From Oculatella sp. LEGE 06141 (GTDB taxonomy: Bacteria; Cyanobacteriota; Cyanobacteriia; Elainellales; Elainellaceae): a stretch of 64,000 bases of DNA. Where the stretch lies: assembly GCF_015207605.1 (NCBI RefSeq), contig NZ_JADEWO010000027.1, positions 25,299 through 89,298 of the forward strand. The letters run 5' to 3'. The notes below the pieces were generated by a model. The model saw only the letters and a program-made list of their open reading frames with translations, did not search any database and was not told the DNA's origin. Of the stretch, positions 1 to 10,017 are shown piece after piece. The position numbers and the translations under genes were made by a program. How positions within the stretch are numbered: position 1 is the stretch's first letter; every line of letters starts with the position of its first letter.

Positions 1-926
1 AGCGGCGTTCGCAATTCATGCGACAGCACAGCTAAAAACTCGTCTTTCATCTGGTTGGCCGTTTCTGCCTGCTGCCGCGCGGCCTGCTCTTGAATGATTT
101 GTGCCCGAACCTCTTCTGATTGCTTCCGTTCGGTGATGTCTTCAATTGTGCCCACATGCCCAATCAGTTTTCCTTCGTTCGAAAACATGGGGGACGATCG
201 CACATGGGTCCAGCGCACCGTTTCGGGTGTTTGTTGAAACCGCACCTCGCCCGAATATTCTCGAACATTTTGGGCGCAAGCAAACCAGGTGTCTCGTACC
301 CGCTCTAAATCCTCTGGATGCATGAAGCCCAGCCAGCCGTCTCCCAGGCTTTCGGGTAAGGTAAACCCGCAAATTGCCTGACAACGAGGGTTGGTGTAGG
401 TACAGTACCCCTCAACGTTCGTTAGAAAAATTCCCACCGGAGAACAGGCGCTCAACAGGCGAAACCGCTCTTCGCTGGTTCGCAGTTCGGTGTTCATCGC
501 TTCCAGTTGAGCGGCCTGTCGTTTAATTTCCTGTGCCTTCTCGAATAGCTCGACAAATACAGACACTTTGGAGAGCAAAATTTCGGCTTCGATGGGCTTG
601 AGCAGATAATCAACCGCACCGAGAGAATATCCCTTAAACACCATGTTTTCGCTGGTGCTAAAGGCGGTCAAAAAGATAATGGGAGTGTAGCGCGATCGCT
701 CCCGACTGCGGATTAAGGTAGCCGTCTCAAAGCCGTCCATCCCTGGCATCTGCACGTCCAGCAAGATAACCGCAAAGTCTTGATGCAGCAGACATCTCAA
801 CGCCTCTTCGCCTGAATGTGCCTTGACCAAATTGCCGCCAAGACCGCCCAACACCGCTTCTAGTGCCAGTAGATTTTCTGGATGGTCGTCAACCAGGAGA
901 ATACTAACGGTAGAGTTCGACTGCAT
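1..926 (-). CDS. Hybrid sensor histidine kinase, REC-PAS-HisKA (partial, runs off the left edge)
   Basis: The gene reads leftward from an ATG at 926 and is still open at base 1, so only the first 308 residues are seen. A receiver domain comes first (about residues 7-125), with the phospho-acceptor in [12 protein letters not shown] and the conserved Lys in YLLKPI. A short coiled linker and a PAS domain with its PAC tail (ending [10 protein letters not shown]) follow, then the start of a HisKA domain with the H-box SHELRTPL at the window edge. An N-terminal receiver ahead of PAS and kinase suggests a phosphorelay intermediate rather than a membrane sensor, and no membrane segment is visible. 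It starts 4 bases after the cheB stop and is probably the last gene of a cheR-cheB-kinase operon. The kinase ATP-binding domain lies outside the window. Confidence 0.9.
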   Translation of the reverse strand, partial: MQSNSTVSILLVDDHPENLLALEAVLGGLGGNLVKAHSGEEALRCLLHQDFAVILLDVQMPGMDGFETATLIRSRERSRYTPIIFLTAFSTSENMVFKGYSLGAVDYLLKPIEAEILLSKVSVFVELFEKAQEIKRQAAQLEAMNTELRTSEERFRLLSACSPVGIFLTNVEGYCTYTNPRCQAICGFTLPESLGDGWLGFMHPEDLERVRDTWFACAQNVREYSGEVRFQQTPETVRWTHVRSSPMFSNEGKLIGHVGTIEDITERKQSEEVRAQIIQEQAARQQAETANQMKDEFLAVLSHELRTP

Positions 927-930
927 GAGT

Positions 931-1569
931 TTATAGGTGCGCGGGCTGACACAAACTGACCAGACGGGGGGCAATTTCAGGTAGCGGTAAAATCCAGTCT
1001 ACGCCGACTGAATCACTTCTGTCGCGCGATCCCATTCTTTGAGGAGCCAATTGCACTTCGGCCAGACGGTTGACACAAGCAATCGCGGCTTCTGGCATCA
1101 CGGTACTTTCAGACGTTCTGGGGTCTTGGACGATCGCCACGCCGCCTCTTGCTTTCACCTTAGCCAATCCTTTCGCACCATCTTGATTGGCTCCCGTTAA
1201 AACCACGCCAATGACCCGTTCAGCGTAAGCATCAGCAGCCGATTCAAACAGCACATCTATCGAAGGACGAGCATAGGAAACGGGTGGATCGGTTGACAGG
1301 CTAAAACAGTCTCGGTCAACCAGCAGATGATAATCAGCCGGTGCTATGTAAATCTGCCCTGGTTGAATCTCGTCTTTATCTTCAACCTCTTTGAGCGGTA
1401 GGGCGACATATTCTTGTAAAAACAGGCTCATCATGTCGTCAGAATCTTTATGACGATGTTGTACGATCGCCAGAGGCACCCAAAAATCGGGAGGTAAGCC
1501 ACCCAGCAATACTCTCAAGGCAGACAGTCCACCTAATGACGTGCCGATCACAATCAGGTCAAACGCCAC
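931..1569 (-). CDS. cheB: CheB-type protein-glutamate methylesterase, catalytic domain only
   Basis: This 212-residue protein is a stand-alone CheB methylesterase domain. Known CheB enzymes remove methyl groups from chemoreceptor glutamates and can deamidate glutamines. The catalytic triad is visible: Ser11 in GTSLGG, His38 in VQHRHK and Asp130 in LTGANQDGA. The regulatory receiver domain normally fused at the N terminus is absent. The downstream hybrid kinase begins with a receiver, so control may come in trans (inference). The start codon overlaps the last base of the cheR stop, indicating translational coupling. No methyl-accepting receptor, cheA or cheW is in the window, so the module may serve a signalling role other than motility. 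Confidence 0.9.
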   Translation of the reverse strand: MAFDLIVIGTSLGGLSALRVLLGGLPPDFWVPLAIVQHRHKDSDDMMSLFLQEYVALPLKEVEDKDEIQPGQIYIAPADYHLLVDRDCFSLSTDPPVSYARPSIDVLFESAADAYAERVIGVVLTGANQDGAKGLAKVKARGGVAIVQDPRTSESTVMPEAAIACVNRLAEVQLAPQRMGSRDRSDSVGVDWILPLPEIAPRLVSLCQPAHL

Positions 1570-2444
1570 TAGTTCAACCTCCGATACAGTTTTTCGCCAC
1601 GTTCTAGCTCCGCGTAGTGCTTTTCGTAAGCCGTCAGCTTTAGCGTTTCCTGTCGTCCCAGTCCTAAAATTCCAAATTTACAAAGACTATCGTAAAACAG
1701 TTGATGCACTCGTCGTTGCAATGAACGATTGAAATAAATCAGTACATTGCGACACAAAATGACATTGAATTCGTTGAACGACCCATCGGTTGCCAGATTG
1801 TGTTGTGAAAAAACAACGTTTTCCCGGAGCGAGGATCGAAAAATAGCGTTGTCGTATGCTGCTGTATAGTACTCAGAGAACGATCGCTTGCCCCCCGCCT
1901 TTAGATAGAGCTGCGTATACTCTTGCATTAGCTTCAGCGAAAAGATACCGCTTTTGGCTTCTTGTAATACCCGTTCGTTCATGTCGGTAGCGTAGATGCG
2001 GCACCGCTGGTAAAGCCCTTCCTCTTGCAGCAAAATTGCCATCGAATAAACCTCCTGCCCGGTTGAGCAACCCGCGTGCCAAATTCGGATGAATGGGTAG
2101 GTTCGCAAGATAGGAATCACGTTTTTTCTAAAGGCCAAATAAAAAGACGGGTCGCGGAACATGTTAGTAACGTTTACCGTCAGCCCCAGCACAAAGCGTT
2201 CCAGGCAAGCTGGATTATGCAACACGCGTTCCTGCAACGCCGAGATGGTGTCAACCTGTTCCAGGCGAACCACGTTCCAGATGCGGCGGCGGAGCGAGGA
2301 TAGGGCGTAGTTGCGAAAATCGTACCCATAATGGCGATAGACGCCTTCTACGAGCAGTTGAATTTCGATTTCTTCTAACGCTTCTTGGTCGGTAGTCATC
2401 ATAAGTTTGAACGAAATGCTGGCGGGTTTGCTAAGCCAGTTCAA
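1569..2444 (-). CDS. cheR: CheR-type chemoreceptor methyltransferase
   Basis: A 291-residue SAM-dependent protein-glutamate O-methyltransferase. The all-alpha N-terminal CheR domain (about 25-85) is followed by the motif NVTNMFRD and the SAM-binding loop WHAGCSTGQE (residues 122-131). ILCRNVLIYF lies further on, a typical CheR motif. The longest reading uses a TTG at 2444. Two adjacent ATG codons at 2402 and 2399 would give about 276 residues and may be the real start; no clear ribosome-binding site separates the options. It is the first gene of the cheR-cheB-hybrid kinase run and overlaps cheB by one base. It faces away from the repair gene on the other strand, so the 200 bases upstream are a shared promoter region. 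Confidence 0.9.
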   Translation of the reverse strand: MNWLSKPASISFKLMMTTDQEALEEIEIQLLVEGVYRHYGYDFRNYALSSLRRRIWNVVRLEQVDTISALQERVLHNPACLERFVLGLTVNVTNMFRDPSFYLAFRKNVIPILRTYPFIRIWHAGCSTGQEVYSMAILLQEEGLYQRCRIYATDMNERVLQEAKSGIFSLKLMQEYTQLYLKAGGKRSFSEYYTAAYDNAIFRSSLRENVVFSQHNLATDGSFNEFNVILCRNVLIYFNRSLQRRVHQLFYDSLCKFGILGLGRQETLKLTAYEKHYAELERGEKLYRRLN

Positions 2445-2657
2445 CTCCGCGATCGTGGGGTATTACCTTTCAACCATAGAGTCTTTGAGCGTGGCGATCG
2501 ACCGCCCAGCGGCTTAATTCTTCGCCAATTTTTAACCAACTAACGATCGGGGGGATGAGATCTCTAAACCATTCGCTCCTCCAGGTTCAGTTCCGAAAAT
2601 GGCTAGCTGTTCCCATTGGCTCACTCTATGCTGTGGACACGCGTTCAATTAGCTTCA

Positions 2658-4172
2658 ATGCACCCCCATCTTGACCCAGACTTGTGTTACCGCGCCATTC
2701 AAACTAAAGATGCTCGCTTCGACGGGCAATTCTTTGTTGCCGTGTACACCACTGGCATTTACTGCCGTCCGATGTGTCCGGCGACCACGCCAAAGCGCGA
2801 GAACTGCACCTTCTTTGCGAGTGCGGCAGCAGCGCAGCAGGCTGGGTTTCGCTCTTGCCTGCGCTGCCGCCCAGAACTGTCGCCCCACTTGGTGGCCTAT
2901 GTGGGCACGGCAGTAACGGTGGCGCGGGCGCTGCGGCTGATTGGGGAGGGGGCGCTAGATGAGGGTACGGTGGCCGAACTGGCAACCCGGCTGGGTGTGG
3001 GCGATCGCCACCTGCGTCAGTTGTTTACCAAACACCTTGGCACTTCTCCCAGTGCGGTAGCCCATGCCCGACGGCTGTTGTTTGCTAAACAGTTGCTCGA
3101 CGATACCACCCTATCCATGACCGATGTGGCAATGGCTGCCGGATTTAGCAGCATTCGCCGCTTTAACGATGTGATTCAAAAAAACTATGGGCGATCGCCC
3201 ACCGATCTCAGGCGGCAAACCGCGCAACCTGTCTCGACCAACACGCCAACCATTGCTCTAAAGTTACCGTTTTGCCCTCCCTATGACTGGGCGGCATTGA
3301 TGCGGTTTCTTATCCCCAGAGCTACGCCGGGGCTGGAGCAAGCCAGCATGGAGGGTTATCGGCGGGCGATCGCCATCGGTGAGCATCATGGCATCGTTGA
3401 AGTTCGCCCGGTCGCCAGTCAGCCTTACCTGATCGCTCATATCTGCTTTCCAGACGTGCGGCTGTTGGCACAGATCGTAGAACGATTGCGGCGAATGTTT
3501 GATTTGAGTGCCCACATCAGGGAGATTGCAGCACATTTTGAGTCCGATCCGCTGCTGGCTCCGGTGGTAGCAAAACAGCCGGGATTGCGGATTCCAGGAG
3601 CATTCGACTCGTTTGAGCTGGGGGTGCGAGCCATTTTAGGACAGCAGGTGAGTGTGGCAACCGCAACCACCCTGGCGGGTCGCTTAGTCAAAACCTACGG
3701 TGAGCCGCTTAGCGTGGTAGGGCTGCCCTGCCCCGATCCTGCGTTGCGCGCTGTATTTCCGCGCCCGGACGTACTGGCAACGGCTGATTTGGCTACATTG
3801 GGCATCACTCAATCGCGAGCCAGGGCGATCGCCGCTTTTGCGGCTACTACTGCTGCCCATCCCCGGTTTTTGACCGACTGCCACAGCCTGGAGTCTGCGG
3901 TGCAAACCCTTTGCCAGTTGCCGGGAATTGGAGAATGGACGGCTCAGTATATTGCCATGCGGGCACTGGGTGAACCAGATGCGTTTCCGGCAACCGATCT
4001 GGGGTTATTGCGATCGATGGCTGTTCTGGGGCATCCCGTCACCAAAGCGCAGTTGGCCGATCGCTCCCAGGCATGGCGACCGTGGCGGGCGTATGCAGCT
4101 ATGCATTTATGGTCGCTAACCCCAGCCCCACCCCTTACACAACCAACGAAGCATGAGGTGCTATCAGCATGA
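2658..4172 (+). CDS. alkA: Ada-AlkA fusion: DNA-3-methyladenine glycosylase II with Ada zinc domain and AraC-type HTH
   Basis: Three parts are visible. First is an Ada-type zinc domain with Cys at IYCRPMCP and CLRCRP, the first of which would accept a methyl group from phosphotriesters. Second is an AraC-type helix-turn-helix (about residues 85-180, ending YGRSPTDLRR). Third is an AlkA N-terminal domain plus HhH-GPD glycosylase, with LPGIGEWTAQYIAMRA, the probable catalytic Asp in FPATDLGLL, and WRPWRAYAAMHLW near the end. The protein should sense alkylation, activate transcription and excise 3-alkyladenine. I chose the ATG at 2658 because HLDPDLCYRAIQTKDARFDG is the usual family start; an ATG at 2628 and a TTG at 2616 are in frame upstream. 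It overlaps the methyltransferase gene by 4 bases. Confidence 0.92.
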   Translation: MHPHLDPDLCYRAIQTKDARFDGQFFVAVYTTGIYCRPMCPATTPKRENCTFFASAAAAQQAGFRSCLRCRPELSPHLVAYVGTAVTVARALRLIGEGALDEGTVAELATRLGVGDRHLRQLFTKHLGTSPSAVAHARRLLFAKQLLDDTTLSMTDVAMAAGFSSIRRFNDVIQKNYGRSPTDLRRQTAQPVSTNTPTIALKLPFCPPYDWAALMRFLIPRATPGLEQASMEGYRRAIAIGEHHGIVEVRPVASQPYLIAHICFPDVRLLAQIVERLRRMFDLSAHIREIAAHFESDPLLAPVVAKQPGLRIPGAFDSFELGVRAILGQQVSVATATTLAGRLVKTYGEPLSVVGLPCPDPALRAVFPRPDVLATADLATLGITQSRARAIAAFAATTAAHPRFLTDCHSLESAVQTLCQLPGIGEWTAQYIAMRALGEPDAFPATDLGLLRSMAVLGHPVTKAQLADRSQAWRPWRAYAAMHLWSLTPAPPLTQPTKHEVLSA

Positions 4173-4714
4173 CAGACTTATTGATAGACAAACTGGATTC
4201 TGCGATCGGGCAAATTTTGCTTGTTTCGGATGGCGAGACACTCTGCGCTCTGGATTTTGCGGGCTACGAATCTCGCATGACCCAACTGCTGCAAAAACGG
4301 TATGGCACTATCCGCTGGATTGAAACGCTCAATCCTCAGGGGTTTAGCGAACGGATGCAAGCTTACCTGGCAGGCGACTGGAGCAGTTTAAACGATATCC
4401 CCGTGAGGACGGGCGGCACCCCGTTTCAACAGCAGGTGTGGTTGGCGTTGCGATCGATTCCCCCCGGTACGGTAATGACGTACGGCCAGCTAGCGACTCG
4501 GCTGGGCCACCCCAAAGCGGTGCGTGCGGTTGGCATGACCAATTCCCTGAATCCGGTGGCGATCGTGCTGCCCTGCCATCGCGTCATTGGCGCAAACGGT
4601 AAGTTAACGGGTTATGCCGGTGGGTTGGAGCGAAAGCAATGGTTGTTGCAACATGAAGGCGTCACGCTGGCGACATCTGCATCACAGGCGGTTTACCAAC
4701 CATCACTCCTTTAG
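4169..4714 (+). CDS. ogt: Methylated-DNA--[protein]-cysteine S-methyltransferase
   Basis: A 181-residue O6-alkylguanine-DNA alkyltransferase that repairs O6-methylguanine by irreversible transfer to its own cysteine. The active-site motif is PCHRVIG with Cys136, preceded by the helix-turn-helix that flips the base (GTVMTYGQLATRLGHPKAVR). The family finger LTGYAGGLERKQWLL follows. The ATG overlaps the alkA stop codon (ATGA), so the two repair proteins are co-translated. Together they reproduce all Ada functions, but with the methyltransferase domain split off and the glycosylase fused to the Ada sensor. The 3' end overlaps by 4 bases the end of the convergent hybrid kinase gene. Confidence 0.95.
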   Translation: MTDLLIDKLDSAIGQILLVSDGETLCALDFAGYESRMTQLLQKRYGTIRWIETLNPQGFSERMQAYLAGDWSSLNDIPVRTGGTPFQQQVWLALRSIPPGTVMTYGQLATRLGHPKAVRAVGMTNSLNPVAIVLPCHRVIGANGKLTGYAGGLERKQWLLQHEGVTLATSASQAVYQPSLL

Positions 4715-7700
4715 CGATAAAGCCACACCCGTAATAGTGAGAGTAATTGCTCGGTGTCAACGGGTTTACTGATGTAATCTGAGGCTCCGGCTTCAATACA
4801 CTTTTCGCGATCGCCCTGCATGGCTTTAGCCGTCAGCGCAATGATGGGAAGCGTTTTCATCTGTTCTTGAACGCGAATGGTGCGCGTCGTTTCGTATCCG
4901 TCCATTCCAGGCATCATTACATCCATCAACACCACATCCACTTCGGGATGCGATCGCAAACAGTCAATGCCATCCTTACCATTTTCGGCGTATAGCACGT
5001 TCATTTCATATCGTTCTAATAAACTCGTTAACGCAAAGATGTTGCGAACGTCATCATCAATGATCAGCACTGTTTTGCCCACCAATACCGAATCGGTTTG
5101 ATGAAGCTGTTCCAGCATTTGGCGCTTGGCCTGAGGTAAGTTGGCTTGAATGCGATGCAAAAACAATGCCGTTTCGTCCAGGAGCCGTTCTGGCGATCGC
5201 ACATCTTTAACAATGATGGTTTCAGCTAACCGCTTTAAGCGGGTTTCTTCTGGACGAGAGAGTTCTTTGCCCGTGTAAACAATGATCGGCAGATAGGCCA
5301 ACTTCTCTTCTTGTTTAATTTGCTCAATTAACTCAAAGCCGTCCATATCGGGCAAGCCTAAGTCCAGCACCACACAGTCAAACGTTTCGGTTTTCAGTAC
5401 CGTTAGCGCTTCACTACCAGTGCCGACAACGGTGGTTTGCACATCTCCATTGCCAATTAACTCTCGAATACTTTCTGCCTGGATGTGGTCATCCTCAATC
5501 ACTAGCAACCGCCGCACCTGACGATCAATGAATCCTTTGATGCTCACCAGCGCTTGCGTTAATGTATCTGGAGAAATGGGCTTTTGCAGATAGGCGATCG
5601 CGCCCAACTGAAACCCCCGTTGCTGCTCATCATCTACCGACAAAATATGGACTGGAATATGGCGTGTACCCGGATCGTGCTTGAGGCGATCGAGCACCGT
5701 CCACCCATCCAGGTCGGGCAAATGGATATCCAGCATAATGGCATTGGGTTTATACTCGCGCGCGAGCGCGAGGCCATCCTCACTGCGCGAGGCCACCAGC
5801 ACTTTGAACCCCTGCTCGCGTGCCATGTCTAGCAAAATTCGGGCAAAATTGAGATCATCTTCAACAATTAACAGGGTGCGATCGCCCGGTTGAATCGAGC
5901 CATAATCATCAGCAACGACTCGTCTAGGGGCTTTGGAAACCTGATCTCCAGGCGAGGGGGGAGCCGCGCCTACACTGGGAGTTGCCGTCGTCATGGCCGC
6001 TTTAACAGCACTCGCCGATCGAGATGATGACCGCACGGTTCCCTGATAGGGTCGAGCGGGTGGTTGCGCCTCATGCAGTTGCGGCAAATACAGGGTAAAG
6101 GTGCTGCCCTGCCCCAACTGGCTCGTCAACTCGATCCATCCACCCAACAGTTGCGCTAGCTCACGACTAATGGAAAGCCCCAGACCCGTTCCACCATACT
6201 TCCGGCTGGTGGTGCCGTCGGCTTGTTGAAAGGCTTCAAAGATAATGGCCTGTTTTTCGGGTGAAATGCCAATGCCAGTGTCAATGACCGAAAAAGCGAT
6301 CGCTGATGAAGCGCCATTGTCGGATGTGCCGTTGACAAATGAGCCATTAGCCGGAGCCATCCTGAGCGTGATGCTACCTTCATCAGTAAATTTGAACGCA
6401 TTGGACAGCAAGTTTTTCAACACCTGTTGCAGCCGTCGGGCATCCGTTGAAATGGTGTCGGGCAGGTTCTCGGCTAGCTCTACCCGAAAGGTCAGGTTTT
6501 GGGTTTGAGCCAGTTGTTCAAAGTTGCTTTCAACATAGTTCTTTAGATCGGTAAGCTGAAGCGGCTCAATCTCCACTGACATTGTGCCAGACTCAATTTT
6601 TGCCAGGTCTAGAATGTCATTGATCAGCTCTAGCAGGTCGGTTCCAGCCGAATAAATCGTGCGAATATATTCCACCTGCTTACCGCTGAGGTTGCCATCT
6701 GGGTTATCCCCCAACAGCCGTGCCAAAATCAGCAAACTGTTCAGCGGTGTCCGCAACTCGTGGGACATGTTCGCCAGGAACTCCGATTTGTACTTAGACG
6801 TGAGGGCAAGCTGCTCTGCTTTTTCCTCAACCGATCGTCTGGCCTGTTCAATCTCGTTGTTTTTGCGCTCGACTTCTTGATTTTGTACCGAGAGCAATTC
6901 TGCTTTCTCTTCTAGTTCTTCATTGAGTTGCTGCAACTCCTCGTTTGACTGCTGCAATTCTTCCTGCTGTTGCTTGAGCAGCGCTTCTGATTCTTGTAAC
7001 GATCGCGCCTGTTCTTCTAAAAGACGATTGCTTTCTTGCAGTTCTGTCGTCAGAGTTTGCGAGTACTCTAGCAGTTCTTCGTTGCGTCGATTAGCCACGA
7101 TCGCATTCAGCACCACACCGATCGCTCCACTCACTTCATCCAGAAAGGTGAGATGAATCTCACGAAATCGTTGCAACGATGCCAGTTCAATGACTGCCGT
7201 TACCTGGTTTTCAAACGAAACGGGCAACACAATAATATTGAGGGGCGATATCTCCCCCAAACCAGAACTAATGCGGATGTAGTCACCTGGCACGTCGGTG
7301 AGCAAAATTCGCTGCTGTTCCAGGGCACACTGCCCCACTAACCCTTCCCCCAACCGGAACTGGTTCGATAGGTGTTTTCGTTCTTGATGGGCATAGCTGC
7401 TTAAGAGTTTTAAAACAGGCTGATGCTCGTCGTCGTCTTCCAGCAAGTAAAACAAGCCCTGCTGTGCCCCAATTAAAGAGGCCAGATCCGACAAAATTAG
7501 ACGCGATATTGTCACCAAATCCCGCCGTCCCTGGAGCATTTGCGTAAACTCAGCCAAATTAGACTTGAGCCAGGTTTGTTCCTCATTGTGCTGGTTGGTG
7601 TCGCGCAGGCTGGCAACCATGTCGTTGAAGGTATGGGTCAATACCCCAATTTCGTCACGGCGATCGCTGCTGGGTAAACTAATCGATAAATCGCCTTCCC

Positions 7701-8373
7701 CTAGCCTCTCTGCGGCATCCGAAATCTTTTTCAGCGGTTTAGAAATATGTCGCGCCAACGCAAACCCAATCAAGGCCAGCAGGATGGAATAGAGTGGGGC
7801 GCTTAGCAAAATGCTGTAGAGCATCTGCCGAGTGGCACGCCTTGACTCCAGCGCTCGCAACTGCAACAGTCGGCGTTCCTCCTCATCCATTCGAGCCACC
7901 GTGGCTCGAATTTGATCCATCAAACTTCTTCCCCTGTCCGTTCGTACAGCCTGCGCTGCCGTTTCTAACCCCTGGGTACGGCGGAGCGCCAGCACTTCTT
8001 CTAGCACAGCGACTCTGCGGTTAATCAATAATTCCAGCTCATCAAGGCGCTGCTGTTGAAAATCGTTGTCAGTCGTCAGGTTCCGCAGGTCTGCTACTTT
8101 TTGCTGAAGCTGCTCTTGCGCTTGCCGATATGGCACTAAATACTCTTCTTCTCCTGTGATGATGTACCCTCGCTGTCCAGTTTCGGCATCTTTGATGGTC
8201 GATAACAGGTTTTCGAGGTCGCTCAAAACCAGGTACGTATGGGTTACGCGCCGCGAGGCTTCCATCAGGCGGATAGCGCTCTGATACGAGAGCAAGCCAA
8301 TTCCGGCAAAGATAGCAACTCCTAATGCAAAGCTGGCACCAATTTTGGTGCCAATCCTAAACCTGTTTATCAT
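4711..8373 (-). CDS. Membrane hybrid histidine kinase, CHASE3-HAMP-GAF-HisKA-HATPase-REC-REC-REC
   Basis: This 1220-residue sensor starts with a membrane segment (about 10-30), a CHASE3 extracytoplasmic domain (containing [20 protein letters not shown]), a second membrane segment (about 185-207) and HAMP. A GAF domain (about 275-430) and a long Gln/Glu-rich coiled coil follow, then HisKA with [10 protein letters not shown] and an HATPase domain ([24 protein letters not shown]). Three receivers close the protein, with phospho-acceptors in [24 protein letters not shown] and [12 protein letters not shown]. Receivers 1 and 3 keep the Lys-Pro motif, while receiver 2 has [10 protein letters not shown] instead. 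No DNA-binding output domain is present, so the signal must leave through a partner not seen here. A single-gene unit, convergent with ogt. Confidence 0.93.
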   Translation of the reverse strand: MINRFRIGTKIGASFALGVAIFAGIGLLSYQSAIRLMEASRRVTHTYLVLSDLENLLSTIKDAETGQRGYIITGEEEYLVPYRQAQEQLQQKVADLRNLTTDNDFQQQRLDELELLINRRVAVLEEVLALRRTQGLETAAQAVRTDRGRSLMDQIRATVARMDEEERRLLQLRALESRRATRQMLYSILLSAPLYSILLALIGFALARHISKPLKKISDAAERLGEGDLSISLPSSDRRDEIGVLTHTFNDMVASLRDTNQHNEEQTWLKSNLAEFTQMLQGRRDLVTISRLILSDLASLIGAQQGLFYLLEDDDEHQPVLKLLSSYAHQERKHLSNQFRLGEGLVGQCALEQQRILLTDVPGDYIRISSGLGEISPLNIIVLPVSFENQVTAVIELASLQRFREIHLTFLDEVSGAIGVVLNAIVANRRNEELLEYSQTLTTELQESNRLLEEQARSLQESEALLKQQQEELQQSNEELQQLNEELEEKAELLSVQNQEVERKNNEIEQARRSVEEKAEQLALTSKYKSEFLANMSHELRTPLNSLLILARLLGDNPDGNLSGKQVEYIRTIYSAGTDLLELINDILDLAKIESGTMSVEIEPLQLTDLKNYVESNFEQLAQTQNLTFRVELAENLPDTISTDARRLQQVLKNLLSNAFKFTDEGSITLRMAPANGSFVNGTSDNGASSAIAFSVIDTGIGISPEKQAIIFEAFQQADGTTSRKYGGTGLGLSISRELAQLLGGWIELTSQLGQGSTFTLYLPQLHEAQPPARPYQGTVRSSSRSASAVKAAMTTATPSVGAAPPSPGDQVSKAPRRVVADDYGSIQPGDRTLLIVEDDLNFARILLDMAREQGFKVLVASRSEDGLALAREYKPNAIMLDIHLPDLDGWTVLDRLKHDPGTRHIPVHILSVDDEQQRGFQLGAIAYLQKPISPDTLTQALVSIKGFIDRQVRRLLVIEDDHIQAESIRELIGNGDVQTTVVGTGSEALTVLKTETFDCVVLDLGLPDMDGFELIEQIKQEEKLAYLPIIVYTGKELSRPEETRLKRLAETIIVKDVRSPERLLDETALFLHRIQANLPQAKRQMLEQLHQTDSVLVGKTVLIIDDDVRNIFALTSLLERYEMNVLYAENGKDGIDCLRSHPEVDVVLMDVMMPGMDGYETTRTIRVQEQMKTLPIIALTAKAMQGDREKCIEAGASDYISKPVDTEQLLSLLRVWLYR

Positions 8374-8521
8374 CTTCAGACTGGGGCAACGCGAGAGGTA
8401 TACACAATTCTGTCGTGTTCAGGGGAACTTTGCACCCCTTCCCCCAACTTTTCCGTATATCCCAACGCTGCAAAGCGCTTTTTTGTCCTTCCTGCCCCAG
8501 CAAACTCCGTCTGAAAAAGCG

Positions 8522-8546
8522 AAAGACAGGCCAACGGCCTGTCTTT
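8522..8546 (-). terminator. Rho-independent terminator of the 78-residue gene
   Basis: A perfect 11-bp stem (AAAGACAGGCC / GGCCTGTCTTT) closes on a 3-base loop. Read on the minus strand it is followed by a T-rich stretch, and it lies about 90 bases downstream of the minus-strand gene ending at 8634. Confidence 0.7.
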
Positions 8547-8633
8547 ACACATCACTGAATGATTTAATTACGGAGCGTGAAAGCGATCGGATGCTGTTAG
8601 CTAGAGATCGTTAACGCTAAATGGCTGTCATAC

Positions 8634-8870
8634 CTAAACAGGAATTGCTTCTGGTGCTGCCAATGCCAGGATGTGATAGCAAGACGGAGTTTGTTCGCCT
8701 AGCACTTCGTTAATCCGCTCTCGAATTAAAACGTGGAGGGTTTGAATCGAGTCGCCAAAGTCGTGCTTAACGTGCAGTACAGCGGTTTGCTTGTAGAAGT
8801 CTTTGCCGTAATGAGCCACAAAGTAGGTGTAGCGATTGGAACTGGGTGCGTCTAAAACGAAATCTCTCAT
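8634..8870 (-). CDS. Conserved small hypothetical protein, 78 residues
   Basis: I do not recognise the family. The reading frame is well supported by an AGGAG ribosome-binding site 6 bases before the ATG and by a strong terminator just downstream. The protein is soluble, begins MRDFVLDAPSSNRYTYFVAH and contains an HVKHDFGDSIQTLHVLIRER segment. There is no signal peptide or membrane span. It is transcribed alone, between the large hybrid kinase and the 0.6-kb spacer that precedes the psaL-like gene. No function is proposed. Confidence 0.65.
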   Translation of the reverse strand: MRDFVLDAPSSNRYTYFVAHYGKDFYKQTAVLHVKHDFGDSIQTLHVLIRERINEVLGEQTPSCYHILALAAPEAIPV

Positions 8871-9384
8871 TTGATTCTCCTCAATCGTGAGGTTATTGCA
8901 GCAAGGTTTTCTGGAAGGAAAGGGCTGAGTAGCTTGGGCGTTAAGGCTGGTCTGGCTAAAAACTCAAGATCCGCAGGTTTGCAGTGAAATGAGCTACTCT
9001 CTGGTCTTTGGCTTATCTGCTGGGCTTATCTGCTTAACTTGGCTATCTGCAAGGTTATGCCTATCAATAGTGCTTCTCCACGGTGTTTCTACCCAAGTGG
9101 TTGGCGACTAGTTTTTCTCTCAGAACGAACTCAGTAATCTTACGCCGTATCAGTTCGTGGATAAGAACAGTCTGTTCTTGTATGCAGCCTTCTTCTAATC
9201 TGGCGTTTTGAGTGAGCGATCGTCATCCTACAACAGGGTGAACCCAAGGATAATAAAGACTGCGCTGAGAGAGATTTACCAACCCACATAAGAGCTTACA
9301 CTCAATATGCCTTCGATTCCAGACCAATTTGCGGAGGTTTGAGCTTTCTTTCAGGTCAATTCACCATTGATTTATGTAATCTTC
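8871..9384. other. Intergenic spacer without a recognised gene
   Basis: About 0.5 kb lies between the 78-residue gene and the psaL-like terminator. I looked on both strands for psaI, which often travels with psaL, and found no short frame with a PsaI-like membrane segment. The stretch has a loosely repeated 'ctgctgggcttatctgc' type segment near 9010-9050 but no convincing RNA or gene. Confidence 0.5.
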
Positions 9385-9441
9385 AAAAACAAAAGGGAAC
9401 CTCCCCTCGCTGTTTTCGAAAAGAGCAGGAGGATGAGGTTC
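9385..9441 (-). terminator. Long hairpin terminator downstream of the psaL-like gene
   Basis: GAACCTC (9397-9403) pairs with GAGGTTC (9435-9441), and the interior refolds around TTTTCGAAAA with flanking GCT/AGC. On the minus strand the hairpin is followed by TTTTGTTTTTG (9385-9394), as expected for an intrinsic terminator about 65 bases past the psaL stop. Confidence 0.65.
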
Positions 9442-9504
9442 TTGAAACAGAGCAATTAGGGGGTCAAACGCTGACCCGATGCGGGCGATCGTTACTGGTC
9501 GATG

Positions 9505-10017
9505 TTAGAGGAATCGAGGCAACACATTGATCAGCGCGAATGCGATAACCGCCCCGGCTGCTCCCCCAAATAAAAAGCCAATGGCATACTGGTTCCAGCC
9601 GGCAGGAGACTTAAGCTCTTCTGGCGGCGGCGGTGTTGAGATGGTTTTGATGGGTTTTGGTGGATTGCTAGCTGCATATAGCACAATCGAGCCTGTAGCA
9701 ATGATGATCATGCCGAAGGTTGAAAGTAGACCAATTAGGTTAGCGTTTGCAGTATCACGCAGTGGGTTGAGCTTCGCAAATGGCCCCAACAGGATGTAAC
9801 CCAAAAGCACCCCTACTTCTAGCCCTCTACGCAAGGGAGTTAACCCTTCACGGTAGGCAGACAGACTGCTGAGATAGGTTTTTACCAATTTCGAGGAATT
9901 GATGGGAGTCGCCAGGTTGCTATTCTGCGGATCATGAGCAGGATAAACGACCTCTCTGTTTCTGGGGTCACTGGGGCGATCGTTCGATTCAGTAACAGCT
10001 CGACCAATGGATTGCAT
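9505..10017 (-). CDS. psaL: Photosystem I reaction centre subunit XI (PsaL), divergent, tetramer-type loop
   Basis: PsaL is the membrane subunit through which PSI monomers associate. The match is clear: PSDPRNREVVYPA near the N terminus, LVKTYLSSLSAYREGLTP, GPFAKLNPLRDTANANL, then two further membrane spans. The loop between spans 2 and 3 carries ASNPPKPIKTISTPPPPEE, the long proline-rich type that I associate with tetrameric PSI of Nostoc-like strains. The usual GLEVGMAHGY is GLEVGVLLGY here, so the conserved chlorophyll-ligand His is Leu72. I chose the ATG at 10017 (170 residues) because it gives the normal N-terminal length; the frame stays open to a TTG at 10119, with ATGs at 10086 and 10056. 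No psaI is adjacent, and psaF-psaJ lie 20 kb away. Confidence 0.85.
   Translation of the reverse strand: MQSIGRAVTESNDRPSDPRNREVVYPAHDPQNSNLATPINSSKLVKTYLSSLSAYREGLTPLRRGLEVGVLLGYILLGPFAKLNPLRDTANANLIGLLSTFGMIIIATGSIVLYAASNPPKPIKTISTPPPPEELKSPAGWNQYAIGFLFGGAAGAVIAFALINVLPRFL

Noticed and set aside
9339..9530. 63-codon plus-strand frame opposite the psaL end
   Set aside because: It runs through the terminator hairpin of the psaL-like gene and has no ribosome-binding site.
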